A stretch of 64,000 nucleotides of DNA from Thermomonas brevis (lineage in GTDB: Bacteria; Pseudomonadota; Gammaproteobacteria; Xanthomonadales; Xanthomonadaceae): contig NZ_CP060711.1 in the NCBI RefSeq assembly GCF_014395425.1, positions 3,348,001 to 3,412,000 on the forward strand. Reading direction: 5' to 3'. The translations under genes were made by a program, and so were the position numbers. Below, piece after piece: positions 8,057-16,575 of the stretch (positions are counted from its first letter, which is position 1; each line of letters opens with the position of its first letter). The notes beneath the pieces were generated by a model. The model was not told the origin of the DNA. It worked only from the letters and a program-made list of their open reading frames with translations, and did not search any database.

Positions 8057-9691
8057 ATGCCCGCCACGCCCACGCCGTCCGCACATCTACTGCAACTGCT
8101 GCCCGAGGCGGTGGTGCAAACGGATGCGCTGTGGGAGATCACTTACCTGAACCCGGCTTGGCACAAGCTCACCGGCCATCCGGTGGAGGCGGCGCTTGGC
8201 CGATCCCTGCTTGAATTCGTGCATCCCGACGACGTCGGCACCCTGCGCTCGGGCATGCCGGTGTTCCGGCTGCGGTTCGCCGACGGGGACTATCGCTGGG
8301 TGCGCCTGCAGCTCCACCCGGAGTCGGACGCGGCGAACCGGGTGATCAGCCGGCAGGGCGTGCTGATCGAGATCACCGAGGTCACCGAGCAGGTGCTGGT
8401 GGAGATCCGCCAGCGCTTCCTGCGCCTGCTGGAAACCATCGATGGCGTCGTCTGGGAGGCCGAGCTCGGCGTGGGCAATACCTTCCTGAGTCCGCAGGTC
8501 GAGCGGCTGTTCGGCTACACCGTGGAGGAGTGGCGCTCCGACCCGCGCTTCTGGCGGATGCATGTGCATCCCGACGATCTGGCGGAGGCCCTGGTCATCG
8601 ACGATGCCGCGTACAACGCGACGCACAGCTATGCGTACGAGATGAGTTACCGGCTGATCGCCAAGTCCGGCAAGGTCGTGTGGGTGCGCGACCTGTGCCG
8701 CGTGGTGGTCGAGCCGGAGCGGCCGAACCGCATGATCGGCCTGATGATCGACGTGACCCGGCAGAAGAACACGGAACTCGAACTGCTGCGCTCCGACAAC
8801 CGCTATTCGCTCGCCACCCGCGGCTCCAACGACGGCATCTGGGATTGGGACCTGCGCACGGACGTGCTGCATGCGTCCGAGCGCTTCCACGAGATCGTCG
8901 GGCTGGACGGCATCGATCACGTGCACGACGGTGGCTGGAGCTTCCTTGAGCGGCTCATCGATCCCGATGACCGCGAGCGCGTGCAGGCGGCCTATCGCTG
9001 GCACCTGTCGGGGAACCGCCCGAACTTTTCGGTGGATTTCCGCGCATTCCACGGCTCGGGGCGGCTGGTGTGGGTCAACTGGCGCGGGGTTGCCCAGTTC
9101 GAGGGCGGCGTTGCCGTGCGCATGGCGGGCTCGCTGAGCGATCTGGCGGAACGCGGCAGTTCCTACGACGCCCTGACCAACTTGCCCGGCCGGCCACTGT
9201 TCCGCGACCGCCTCGCGCATGCCATCGCGCTGCACCGGAACGAGGCGGCGAGAGGCGGCGACGCGCCGGCACGCGGTGGAACCACGATGTTCGCCGTGCT
9301 GGTGCTGGACCTCAACCGGTTCAAGGCCGTCAACGATACCCACGGGCATCATGTGGGCGACCAGCTCTTGCAGCAGGTGGCGCGCCGGCTCGAAGCCTGC
9401 GTGCGGACGGGCGACCTGGTTGCCCGGATGAGCGGCGACGAGTTCAACGTGCTGCTCGAATCCATCGACCCCGCCGAAGCGGCCGACCGCGCCCGCCAGA
9501 TCGCCGCCGCCCTCGCCGTGCCCTACGAAATCGGTGCGCAGACCGTGACCAGCGGCGCGAGCATCGGGTTGGTCAGCAGCGAGTCCGGGTTGGCAACCAT
9601 CGACGACTATCTGCGCGCCGCGGACACGGCCATGTACCGGGCCAAGAGCCGGTCATTGGGTGTCTGCGTTTTTTCGGTGGAAGAAAGCTGA
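8057..9691 (+). CDS. PAS-PAS-PAS-GGDEF diguanylate cyclase
   Basis: 544 residues from ATG at 8057; upstream in-frame starts would run into the repeat. Three PAS-type sensor domains (about 14-115, 125-240 and 245-365; for example ALWEITYLNPAWHKLTGHPV and HVHPDDLAEALV) precede a GGDEF domain (about 370-544, opening DALTNLPGR). The signature is SGDEF at 459, a variant known in active cyclases, preceded five residues upstream by RTGD, the RxxD inhibitory site. It should make c-di-GMP from GTP in response to a PAS signal. No membrane span or signal peptide is visible. Confidence 0.88.
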   Translation: MPATPTPSAHLLQLLPEAVVQTDALWEITYLNPAWHKLTGHPVEAALGRSLLEFVHPDDVGTLRSGMPVFRLRFADGDYRWVRLQLHPESDAANRVISRQGVLIEITEVTEQVLVEIRQRFLRLLETIDGVVWEAELGVGNTFLSPQVERLFGYTVEEWRSDPRFWRMHVHPDDLAEALVIDDAAYNATHSYAYEMSYRLIAKSGKVVWVRDLCRVVVEPERPNRMIGLMIDVTRQKNTELELLRSDNRYSLATRGSNDGIWDWDLRTDVLHASERFHEIVGLDGIDHVHDGGWSFLERLIDPDDRERVQAAYRWHLSGNRPNFSVDFRAFHGSGRLVWVNWRGVAQFEGGVAVRMAGSLSDLAERGSSYDALTNLPGRPLFRDRLAHAIALHRNEAARGGDAPARGGTTMFAVLVLDLNRFKAVNDTHGHHVGDQLLQQVARRLEACVRTGDLVARMSGDEFNVLLESIDPAEAADRARQIAAALAVPYEIGAQTVTSGASIGLVSSESGLATIDDYLRAADTAMYRAKSRSLGVCVFSVEES

Positions 9692-9753
9692 GGGCGGAAA
9701 CTAGGGAACCCGGTTTGCTTGTCCGTTTTGCAGAGCACGAAACAGGGATCCAT

Positions 9754-9767
9754 GAAACCCGGGTTTC
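9754..9767. repeat. 14-base perfect palindrome
   Basis: GAAACCCGGGTTTC in the gap between the convergent cyclase and CMD genes, without a loop. Function unknown; it may be chance or part of a decayed repeat (a related GGAACCCGGTTTGC lies near 9705). Confidence 0.4.
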
Positions 9768-9830
9768 GGCGTTCAATCCGCGCCTGGCGGCAGACGATGC
9801 ATCAGGCGAGGGTTTCGTGCCGGCGGAAGA

Positions 9831-9865
9831 AATCGGTGCCGGGACAGTTCGCCCCGGCGCCGATT
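9831..9865. terminator. hairpin between convergent genes
   Basis: AATCGGTGCCGGG pairs with CCCCGGCGCCGATT across an 8-base loop with one mismatch. It sits between the cyclase (ends 9691) and the minus-strand CMD gene (ends 9894), so it could end transcription from both sides. No U tract follows. Confidence 0.5.
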
Positions 9866-9893
9866 CGTAAGGCGGGATCAAGCCCGCAAGGAC

Positions 9894-10427
9894 TTACTTC
9901 AGGGCGACCCTCGGGAAATCGACCGGGATGTCCAGGGCGACATTGATGTAGTTGGTGAAGAGGTTCAGGGCGACGTGGGCCAGGATCTCGACGATCTGTC
10001 CGTCATCGAATCCGGCCTTGCGCAATCCGGCGATGTCGGCGTCGTCCACCTGCGCGCGCCGTTCGACCACTTTCAGGGCGAAGTCGAGGGCGGCGGCGGT
10101 TCTGGCGTCGCTGGACGTGCCGACTTGGGCGGCGGCCATGTCGGCAGCGGACGCGCCGGCGTTCTGGCCAAGCACGGTGTGCGCCGCCAGGCAGTATTCG
10201 CAGCGGTTGCGGTTGGCGATGGCCACGGCGATCTGCTCGCCGAGCCTGGCGCCGAGGCTGCCCTTGCCGAGTGCGCCGAAGGCGGCCCACATGCTCTGCA
10301 GGGCGGCAGGCGAGTTGGCCACGGCCTTGAACATGTTGGGCGTGGCGCCGAAGGCCTGCTGGATCTGGGCCAGCAGGGGCTGGCTGGCGGCGGGGGCGGA
10401 TTGCGATTCGAGGTTGACGCGGGACAT
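9894..10427 (-). CDS. carboxymuconolactone decarboxylase/AhpD-like protein
   Basis: 177 residues. The AhpD-type motif CEYCLAAH (CxxCxxxH, about residues 75-82) sits in a helical CMD fold; in AhpD these cysteines and histidine carry out peroxide reduction or disulphide exchange. The C-terminal part (EILAHVALNLFTNYINVALD) is typical of the alkylhydroperoxidase-like subgroup. It is divergent from an AraC-family regulator (starts at 10427 and 10547), a common pair, so the regulator probably controls it. Substrate unknown. Confidence 0.85.
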   Translation of the reverse strand: MSRVNLESQSAPAASQPLLAQIQQAFGATPNMFKAVANSPAALQSMWAAFGALGKGSLGARLGEQIAVAIANRNRCEYCLAAHTVLGQNAGASAADMAAAQVGTSSDARTAAALDFALKVVERRAQVDDADIAGLRKAGFDDGQIVEILAHVALNLFTNYINVALDIPVDFPRVALK

Positions 10428-10516
10428 GGCGATCTCCTGAAGAGGTCAGGTGGTGGAAAGGACACCCCGACGGGGCTTGCGCAGTGTGCGCGGATCGCCT
10501 GTATGATTTGGATCAA

Positions 10517-10544
10517 TTCGTACTTTAAAAGCATCTTTTCGTAC
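10517..10544 (+). promoter_or_regulatory. direct TTCGTAC repeats, possible AraC-type operator
   Basis: TTCGTAC occurs at 10517-10523 and 10538-10544, 21 bases apart start to start, two helical turns. AraC proteins typically bind such tandem sites on one face. The repeats lie in the AT-rich gap between the divergent CMD and AraC genes; the second ends two bases before the AraC start codon, so it may mediate autoregulation. Confidence 0.5.
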
Positions 10545-10546
10545 AG

Positions 10547-11428
10547 ATGAGCGCGCAGCCTCCCATCGACCGCCTTTCGGGCCTCCTCGAGCGTTTCCGC
10601 GTCCGCGCGCAACTGCACCATTCGGGCACGCTGTGCAGGCTCACGCATTTCGACGCGAGCGAAGGATTCGCCTACCTGCACGTGCTGCGCCGTGGCTGGC
10701 TGGAGGTCAGTCATCCGCATGCGCGCGACCTGCCGAATGCGATGCGTTTCGACGAACCGACGCTGTTGCTGTATCCGCGTCCCCGCACCCATCGTTTCAG
10801 CGACACGCCGCGCGACGGCGCCGATCTGACCTGCGCGCGATTGAGCTTCGAGGGCGGCGCGGAAAATCCGTTGGCGCGTGCATTGCCCCCGCTGGTCGCG
10901 CTGCCGCTGGCGCGGGTGCCGGGGCTGGAGCCGGCGCTCGGCCTGCTGTTCGCGGAAACCGACCGGGTGCGCTGCGGCCAGCGCCTGCTGGCCGACCGGT
11001 TGTTCGAGGTGGTCGTGCTGCAACTGCTGCGCTGGCTGCTGGATCATCCACAGGAGGCGGGCGTGCGCCCCGGGCTGATCGCGGGCCTGTCCGATCCGCG
11101 CCTCGCGCGCGCGTTGGTGGCGATGCACGACGCTCCCGGCGAGCCGTGGACGCTGGAGCGCATGGCCGAGCGTGCGGGCATGTCGCGCACGGCTTTCGCC
11201 AATGCGTTCCGCGAACGCGTGGGGCAGCCCCCGGCCGACTATCTGGGCGATTGGCGCATGGCCTTGGCGCAAAGCCGGCTGCGCGATGGCCGGCCGGTCA
11301 AGCTGCTGGCCGAGGAATTGGGGTACGCGAATCCTTCCGCCCTGTCGCGCGCCTTCGTGGCCAGGGTGGGGATGTCGCCTCGCGACTGGCTGGCCAGGAT
11401 GGCGGAGAGCGGCAGGGTGGAAACGTAG
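10547..11428 (+). CDS. AraC-family transcriptional regulator
   Basis: 293 residues. The N-terminal part (about 1-190) resembles the cupin-type sensor of the cupin_6 AraC subgroup (YPRPRTHRFSD, ADLTCARLSFEGG). The C-terminal part (about 195-290) has two helix-turn-helix units: WTLERMAERAGMSRTAFANA and VKLLAEELGYANPSALSRAF. It is divergent from the AhpD-like gene, which it probably regulates. No Shine-Dalgarno precedes the ATG at 10547, so a leaderless message or another start is possible. Confidence 0.87.
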   Translation: MSAQPPIDRLSGLLERFRVRAQLHHSGTLCRLTHFDASEGFAYLHVLRRGWLEVSHPHARDLPNAMRFDEPTLLLYPRPRTHRFSDTPRDGADLTCARLSFEGGAENPLARALPPLVALPLARVPGLEPALGLLFAETDRVRCGQRLLADRLFEVVVLQLLRWLLDHPQEAGVRPGLIAGLSDPRLARALVAMHDAPGEPWTLERMAERAGMSRTAFANAFRERVGQPPADYLGDWRMALAQSRLRDGRPVKLLAEELGYANPSALSRAFVARVGMSPRDWLARMAESGRVET

Positions 11429-11767
11429 GGGAATCAAACCGGGAGGTAGCAAGCCACCTAACGCCTTCCCGCATGGATGCTTCCGACCACGGTGGGGACG
11501 CCATCGCCGGATTTGTCTTTTCGCGATGCTCTGCTTGCTGCCCTGCATGCGGCCCATGCCAAGGGCAACGTCAACGCGTCCTGGTTATTCCTGTTGTTGC
11601 CGCCTAGACATCAATTTCCTCCATTTGTCCCATTTGTTCATCACCCGCCGTTGGTTCCCACTGACCGACCGTGCGCAGGGGAGCGCGCGACTCGGAGGTG
11701 CGGTTCGCATTGTCGATGGTGTCCTGCGTGGCGCCACCGCGATCACTGATTTCAAGGGAGGAAATGG
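11429..11767. other. 339-base non-coding stretch
   Basis: No frame with convincing protein features was found on either strand. Its right end carries a strong ribosome site, AAGGGAGGA at about 11753-11761, for the gene at 11768. The rest may hold the promoter of that gene; no clear -35/-10 pair was identified. Confidence 0.4.
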
Positions 11768-13252
11768 ATGATGAGCAAGTTGAAGCCCAGCTTGTTGGCG
11801 GCAGGCGTGCTATTGGCGGTTTCGGGACTGGCGGCGAAATACGCCGTCTCCGGCGATGCCTTTTCAACCATGCAGATGCCGAGCATGAAGGCACTGCGAG
11901 CGGCGACGCCGTATCAGGACAACAACGGGCAGGTGCCGCCGCGCGGCGTCTATTCCGGGCCTTTGTTCAAGCTCAGCCACGACTGGCCGACGTCACCATT
12001 GCCGCCGATCGGAAAGACGCCGTGGCAGGAGGCGATCGGCAACGGGCCGATCACGGTGGAGAATGCGTCCGCGTATGCCGCGGTGCTGAAGGCTGCGGTC
12101 GCGGACAACGCGAAGCAGCTGATCATGCGGCACGACCAATGGGACGCGGCCAAGGCCGGCTGGTACAACGAACCGTGGGTGGGCAGCCTGCGCGAGGCGA
12201 TCAGCGGGACGTATCCCGCGGGCACGTTCGGCCCGTCGATTTTCCCCGGTACCGGGCTGCGCGCCACCTTCAATACCCACGTTCTGACCTATTACGACAA
12301 GCGTGCAGCCTATTCGCTGCGCGACTTCTGGGGCGAATCGTCGATGAAGCCGGCGCTGAAGACGGAGAAGGCCCAGTTCCAGGAGGGCGCGATCATCGTC
12401 AAGGCGGCGTTGTTCGCATCCGCCGATCCGAAGGTGAAGGCCGATTGGTGGGACGCCATGGCCGGCGCCGCTGCATGGAGCCTGTACCTGCCTGTCGGCA
12501 GCGAGAGCAAGCCGCAGGTTTGGCCCGGCTACGTCGCGCAGTTCGACATCATCGTCAAGGACAGCCAGTCGTCCCCGACCACCGGCTGGGTGTTCATGAC
12601 GCTGGTGTACGACAAGGATGCACCCGGCGATGTCTGGGACAAGATGGTGCCGCTGGGCGTGCAGTGGGGCAACGATCCGCAGGCGACCTCTCCCGACATG
12701 CCGCTCAAGGAGAACTGGAACAACCCGAAGGCGCCGCTGTATTCCACCCAGACGCTGGGTTGGGGCGGGCGCCTGACCGGGCCGAACGACGGCGGGCGCA
12801 ACGATATCGCGGTGGATGGGAAGGTCATCCGCAATGCGCCGAACTCCAGCTGCATGAGCTGCCACAGCACGGCGGAATGGAGCACGACCAGCAACCGGAT
12901 GAATTCGTTCCTGCTGCCGTCGTTCGCGACCAAGGCCGCGCCGTACTTCCAGCTGTGCAATGACCAGGGCAAGCCCGATCCGAACGGCACGGTGATCTGC
13001 TCTCCGGCGCCGGGGTCGAAGGAATGGATGAAGTGGTTCCAGAACCGGCCCGGCACCGAAGCGATGGATCCGGATTCGTTTGCCGTGGACTTCGATGAAG
13101 TCTTCTCATTCAAGTCGCTCAAGCTCTGGTGGGCGGCCGTTGGTCCGGTGGAGCAAGTGGCGCCGATGTTGATGCGTACCCCGGCTCAGGGGCCGCGCTT
13201 CAACCAGTACACCGGCGCACCGTTGCCGAAGGCGGAGGACGAGAGCAGGTAG
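11768..13252 (+). CDS. secreted CxxCH (haem-binding-type) protein, unknown family
   Basis: 494 residues with an N-terminal signal segment (SLLAAGVLLAVSGLAA). Start at ATG 11768 behind AAGGGAGGA. There is one c-type haem attachment motif, CMSCH at 362-366, so the mature protein is probably a periplasmic monohaem cytochrome. The N-terminal 350 residues, with many Trp and Pro and motifs such as WYNEPWVGSLREAISGTYP, have no recognised family. Two further cysteines (LCNDQ and VICSP) lie after the haem motif. No partner oxidoreductase is adjacent, so its electron partner or substrate is unknown. Confidence 0.75.
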   Translation: MMSKLKPSLLAAGVLLAVSGLAAKYAVSGDAFSTMQMPSMKALRAATPYQDNNGQVPPRGVYSGPLFKLSHDWPTSPLPPIGKTPWQEAIGNGPITVENASAYAAVLKAAVADNAKQLIMRHDQWDAAKAGWYNEPWVGSLREAISGTYPAGTFGPSIFPGTGLRATFNTHVLTYYDKRAAYSLRDFWGESSMKPALKTEKAQFQEGAIIVKAALFASADPKVKADWWDAMAGAAAWSLYLPVGSESKPQVWPGYVAQFDIIVKDSQSSPTTGWVFMTLVYDKDAPGDVWDKMVPLGVQWGNDPQATSPDMPLKENWNNPKAPLYSTQTLGWGGRLTGPNDGGRNDIAVDGKVIRNAPNSSCMSCHSTAEWSTTSNRMNSFLLPSFATKAAPYFQLCNDQGKPDPNGTVICSPAPGSKEWMKWFQNRPGTEAMDPDSFAVDFDEVFSFKSLKLWWAAVGPVEQVAPMLMRTPAQGPRFNQYTGAPLPKAEDESR

Positions 13253-13393
13253 AGCGGGGAAAGCGGGGCCAGCGGCGCACCTGCGCGCTGGCCTCGTTGC
13301 CTCATGCCTGCCAGATGCGCCGCCGCCACGCGCCATTCACATGGCGACGCGCTATCGTTGCCTTCCCGATCCCTTGCCAGTCAGGTCGAGCAA

Positions 13394-13678
13394 GTGAAAG
13401 CCACCGTCGTCGGTCTAGTCACCCCACATGTCCTGCGCGTCATGGATGTCGCCAAACAGGCGGAGTCGGGCGCCAACGTGGATTGGCATCTGCGGGATGC
13501 GGTCGCGAGGACGGTGGACGAACTGGGCCAGCAGTACAACGCGCAGGATCTGCTCTCGGCGTATGTGCAGGGCCTGGAGTCGGCCGCTCGGGACGTGCCG
13601 CCGATCCGCAAGGTCTATGCCGATGCGTTGCAGGCCGCTGCGGCGATTGCCACGCGCGACCTCAGGGAACGCGATTGA
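13394..13678 (+). CDS. small protein of unknown function
   Basis: 94 residues if started at GTG 13394 (VKATVVGLVTPHVLRV); ATG at 13304 would add 30 poorly ordered residues. The sequence is mostly helical, with no membrane span or cysteine. No family recognised. Codon usage fits the surrounding genome, and the frame is free of the arginine-rich look of spurious reading frames. Moderately supported only. Confidence 0.45.
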   Translation: MKATVVGLVTPHVLRVMDVAKQAESGANVDWHLRDAVARTVDELGQQYNAQDLLSAYVQGLESAARDVPPIRKVYADALQAAAAIATRDLRERD

Positions 13679-13737
13679 GGAAAAGACGCCGGGATCGATG
13701 ACGGTGTGAGCAGGCTGTAGCGCCACAAGTCCGGATT

Positions 13738-13773
13738 GTCCCCGACACCGTTTCCCGGACACCGTTTCTCGCG
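13738..13773. repeat. short tandem repeat related to GTGTC elements
   Basis: GACACCGTTTC at 13744-13754 and again at 13758-13768, a 14-base period. The reverse strand reads GAAACGGTGTC twice, similar to the element at 5709-5744. It lies just after the stop of the CMD gene at 13774. Confidence 0.4.
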
Positions 13774-14223
13774 TTATGCCGCCTTCGCTTTCGGCACCTG
13801 GTAATGGCCGCCGATGTTGCGCGCGGCGACGTTGATCCGGTTCCAGCCGTTGATGGCGACCACCAGCAGGGTCAGGTCGACCAGCGCGTCCTCGTCGAAC
13901 ACTGCGCTCGCGCGTTCGTAAAGGGCGTCGGAAACGGCGCCGTGCGCGAGTTCGGTCAGTTCCTCGGCCCAGGCCAGCGCGATCTGTTCGCGTTCGCTGT
14001 ACAGCGTGGTCTCGCGCCATGCCGGCAGCAGGTGCAGGCGCTGCTCGGTCTCGCCGGCGGCACGCGCGTCCTTGCTGTGCATGTCCAGGCAGTACGCGCA
14101 GCCGTTGATCTGCGAGACGCGCATCAGCACCAGTTGCTGCAGCGTGGGTTCCAGCCGGCCGCCGTCGTGCACCTGCATGCTCAGGGCGAGCAGCGGCTGC
14201 ATGGCGGGATAGTGTTTCGCCAT
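13774..14223 (-). CDS. carboxymuconolactone decarboxylase/AhpD-like protein
   Basis: 149 residues from ATG at 14223 (MAKHYPAMQPLLALSMQVHD); the family usually starts there, so upstream in-frame ATGs were not used. The active-site motif CAYCLDMH is followed by SKDARAAGETEQRL, typical of the YnjA/AhpD-like subgroup that reduces peroxides or chlorinated substrates through the cysteine pair. It is distinct from the other CMD protein in the window (9894). No regulator is adjacent. Confidence 0.87.
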   Translation of the reverse strand: MAKHYPAMQPLLALSMQVHDGGRLEPTLQQLVLMRVSQINGCAYCLDMHSKDARAAGETEQRLHLLPAWRETTLYSEREQIALAWAEELTELAHGAVSDALYERASAVFDEDALVDLTLLVVAINGWNRINVAARNIGGHYQVPKAKAA

Positions 14224-14464
14224 GGAAAAACGATGTATGAGGAAGGCTCCTAAATGGAGGCGGTTGCATGCCGAAACAGGCACGAGTGTCGGCAAATAGC
14301 GGAATCGAGTTCATTATCCGAGCTACATAGGCACTACGCTTTTGTGCAGCGCAAAGCTGCTCCGGACTTTTTATGTTGTGGGTTCTGGTCGCATCGACAC
14401 GAAATGGCGTCGCCTTGTTATGCTCGTTTAGCAGTGGGGGGCACCGTTTGAACCTGGGGGTTGG

Positions 14465-15196
14465 ATGTTTTGGCGATGCGTTCTCTCCGCTGCAGGCATG
14501 GTGCTCGCAGCCTCGTTGTTTGTCGCGAATGCTGCTTCGCCAACGTCATCTGCATCCGCTGCGGAAGCGCTGACTACCGAACCTGTCGAAGGCGTCAGCC
14601 TCGGCGAATGGACTGCGCGCTGGTGGCGTTGGGCACTCAACCAGCCGGTACAGCCTTTCCTGGATCCGGACGGGCGCTTCTGCGAGATGGGGCAGGAGGG
14701 GCCGGTCTGGTTCCTGGCCGGAACGAACGGCCGCTTCCGGCCGAAGCGCGAATGCGAAGTCCCGGAAGGCAAGTACCTGTTGGTGCCGGTGATCAACATG
14801 ATCTATTGGCAACGCGGTCCCGGGGATTCGCGGTTGCCATGCAAGACACTGCAGGAGTCTGCGGCGGTGAACAATGATCATCTGCGCAGTGCGGTGGTGT
14901 TGCTGGACGATAAGCCGGTCGGTGACGTGCGCTTGTTTCGCGTCAAGAGCGAAGGCTGTTTTCCGATGGATCCCGACGACCCTTCATCGCCGCTGGGTGC
15001 GGCGGACGGCTATTGGCTGATGATCAAGCCTCTGTCGAGAGGCCCTCATTCGCTCGTGGTCGGCGCGAATTACGGCGAATCCGACGTGGCGTATGGCGGC
15101 ATGAACCAGAACTTCGAATACGTACTGCACGTGGGCGGAAGAACCACTTTGAGCGATGCGGCCGACTACGGGCGTTCGCTCATTGCGACGCAATGA
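14465..15196 (+). CDS. secreted protein of unknown function
   Basis: 243 residues with a signal peptide (MFWRCVLSAAGMVLAASLFVANA). The mature part has an EWTARWWRWAL tryptophan cluster, GPVWFLAGTNGR, and spaced cysteines (FCEMG, ECEVP, PCKTL, GCFP), which may form two disulphides. This WWRWAL/GPVWFL/VPEGK pattern recurs in uncharacterised exported proteins of proteobacteria, but no activity is known to me. It stands alone between a CMD gene and a hydrolase gene. Confidence 0.65.
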   Translation: MFWRCVLSAAGMVLAASLFVANAASPTSSASAAEALTTEPVEGVSLGEWTARWWRWALNQPVQPFLDPDGRFCEMGQEGPVWFLAGTNGRFRPKRECEVPEGKYLLVPVINMIYWQRGPGDSRLPCKTLQESAAVNNDHLRSAVVLLDDKPVGDVRLFRVKSEGCFPMDPDDPSSPLGAADGYWLMIKPLSRGPHSLVVGANYGESDVAYGGMNQNFEYVLHVGGRTTLSDAADYGRSLIATQ

Positions 15197-15311
15197 ATTG
15201 CGTGGGCAGATCCCTAGGGGGCGGAATGGCATCGAACCCAGTTCGCGATGTTTCGAATCTTGCCTGTTGGCATCGCTTGAAAATTAAGGCTGTGCGGGTC
15301 GAGATGTTTCC

Positions 15312-16478
15312 GTGACTACGGAAGCGTCTCCCTTCGTCGTGACGTTGGTCCATGGAACCTTCGCCCGCGGCGCCGCATGGGCGAACGACGATGCGGCACT
15401 GGTTCGGCAACGCTTGCGCGAGCGGTTCGGCGAGGCCGTGCGTTTTCGCGCTTTCAACTGGAGCGGCTCGAACTCGCATTCGGCTCGTCGAGCCGGCGCG
15501 GAGGCGCTGCGCGAAGACCAGGATGAGGTTGCCCGCGCTTGGCCGGGTGTGCCGCGCTTCGTCGTCGCCCACAGCCACGGAGGCAATGTTGCTTTGTACG
15601 CACTGGGAGATGCTCCATCTCAGCCGGACTTGGCCGGGATCGTGACGATCGGGACGCCTTTCATCGCCAGCGAGGCGCGCAGCCTTGGAGCGGCAATGGG
15701 ACTGCTACGTCTCGGCCTGCCGTTCATGACCCTGCTGTTGGGTGCGCTATTGCTTGGCGGCATTGCCGCGGTCGCTTCGCTCGCGTTGGGAACGCGGTTG
15801 TCGGGCACGGCTTGGACGTTGGCGGCATTGGTGTTCTCGGTGTACGGGATCGCCATGGTGATCAACGTGGCGTTCATGGTCTTTCGGAACATGCCGCGCC
15901 TTGAAGCCTCCCTGGCGGCGAGGCAAGAGGCATTGCTGGCCGAATTGCGCCTGCCTGTGCCACCCGTACCGATGCTTTGCATACATGTATCGGGCGATGA
16001 GGCGGGTTTGTGGCTGGGGCTGACCCGCTTTCTGGCGGAAATACCTTATGCGTTGTGGCGTAGGGCGACGCTGATTGGGGGGCTTGTCGTGCTGGGAGTG
16101 TCCACTTACGTCGCCATGTTGGGCGAAATCGATGGCCACGACCGCCTGCAGTCGCATTTGATCGCTGCCGGTGTCGGCTTGCTGGCAAGTGCGGCGACCA
16201 TGCTCATGTACGGCATCTACTGGCAGCTCGTGATGGCTGGCGTGCCTCTGTTGGTGCGCGCTCATCCCGGTGCCTATGGTGGCGAAGGAATCTTTCATAA
16301 CTGGCTCTTGCGGATCCGCACGACGGTGATCCCGGCAATGGCCGATGAGCACATCACCCGACACGCCTGCAAGGCGCCGCCTGGCTTGCGTGGGCTCAAG
16401 CACAGCTGGATGTATGGTGATGCTGAAGTGATCGATGCCGTGGCGGATTGGATGGATTCCCGGTTGGCGACGATGTGA
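15312..16478 (+). CDS. membrane-embedded alpha/beta hydrolase
   Basis: 388 residues from GTG at 15312. The N-terminal part is an alpha/beta hydrolase core: oxyanion-loop LVHGTFARGAAW and nucleophile elbow VAHSHGGNVAL (AxSxG type). Four hydrophobic segments (about 120-150, 155-180, 255-275 and 285-315) are inserted before the C-terminal region, where HSWMYGDAEVID probably supplies the catalytic histidine and an acid. It may act on a membrane lipid or ester; the substrate is unknown. Few hydrolases have the membrane domain between nucleophile and histidine. Confidence 0.7.
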   Translation: MTTEASPFVVTLVHGTFARGAAWANDDAALVRQRLRERFGEAVRFRAFNWSGSNSHSARRAGAEALREDQDEVARAWPGVPRFVVAHSHGGNVALYALGDAPSQPDLAGIVTIGTPFIASEARSLGAAMGLLRLGLPFMTLLLGALLLGGIAAVASLALGTRLSGTAWTLAALVFSVYGIAMVINVAFMVFRNMPRLEASLAARQEALLAELRLPVPPVPMLCIHVSGDEAGLWLGLTRFLAEIPYALWRRATLIGGLVVLGVSTYVAMLGEIDGHDRLQSHLIAAGVGLLASAATMLMYGIYWQLVMAGVPLLVRAHPGAYGGEGIFHNWLLRIRTTVIPAMADEHITRHACKAPPGLRGLKHSWMYGDAEVIDAVADWMDSRLATM

Positions 16479-16575
16479 CGATCTTTCATGGCGTGCTGCT
16501 GAAAGGTGGCAAGAAACGGGACGCCGAATCTTAAAGACGCGGTCACCATGCGGCTCCATTTCACGGGAGTCCCGC

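Noticed and set aside
8057..9691. Degenerate, inactive GGDEF because it reads SGDEF
   Set aside because: Ser or Ala in the first position is known in working cyclases, and the RxxD and DxLT-like motifs are intact.
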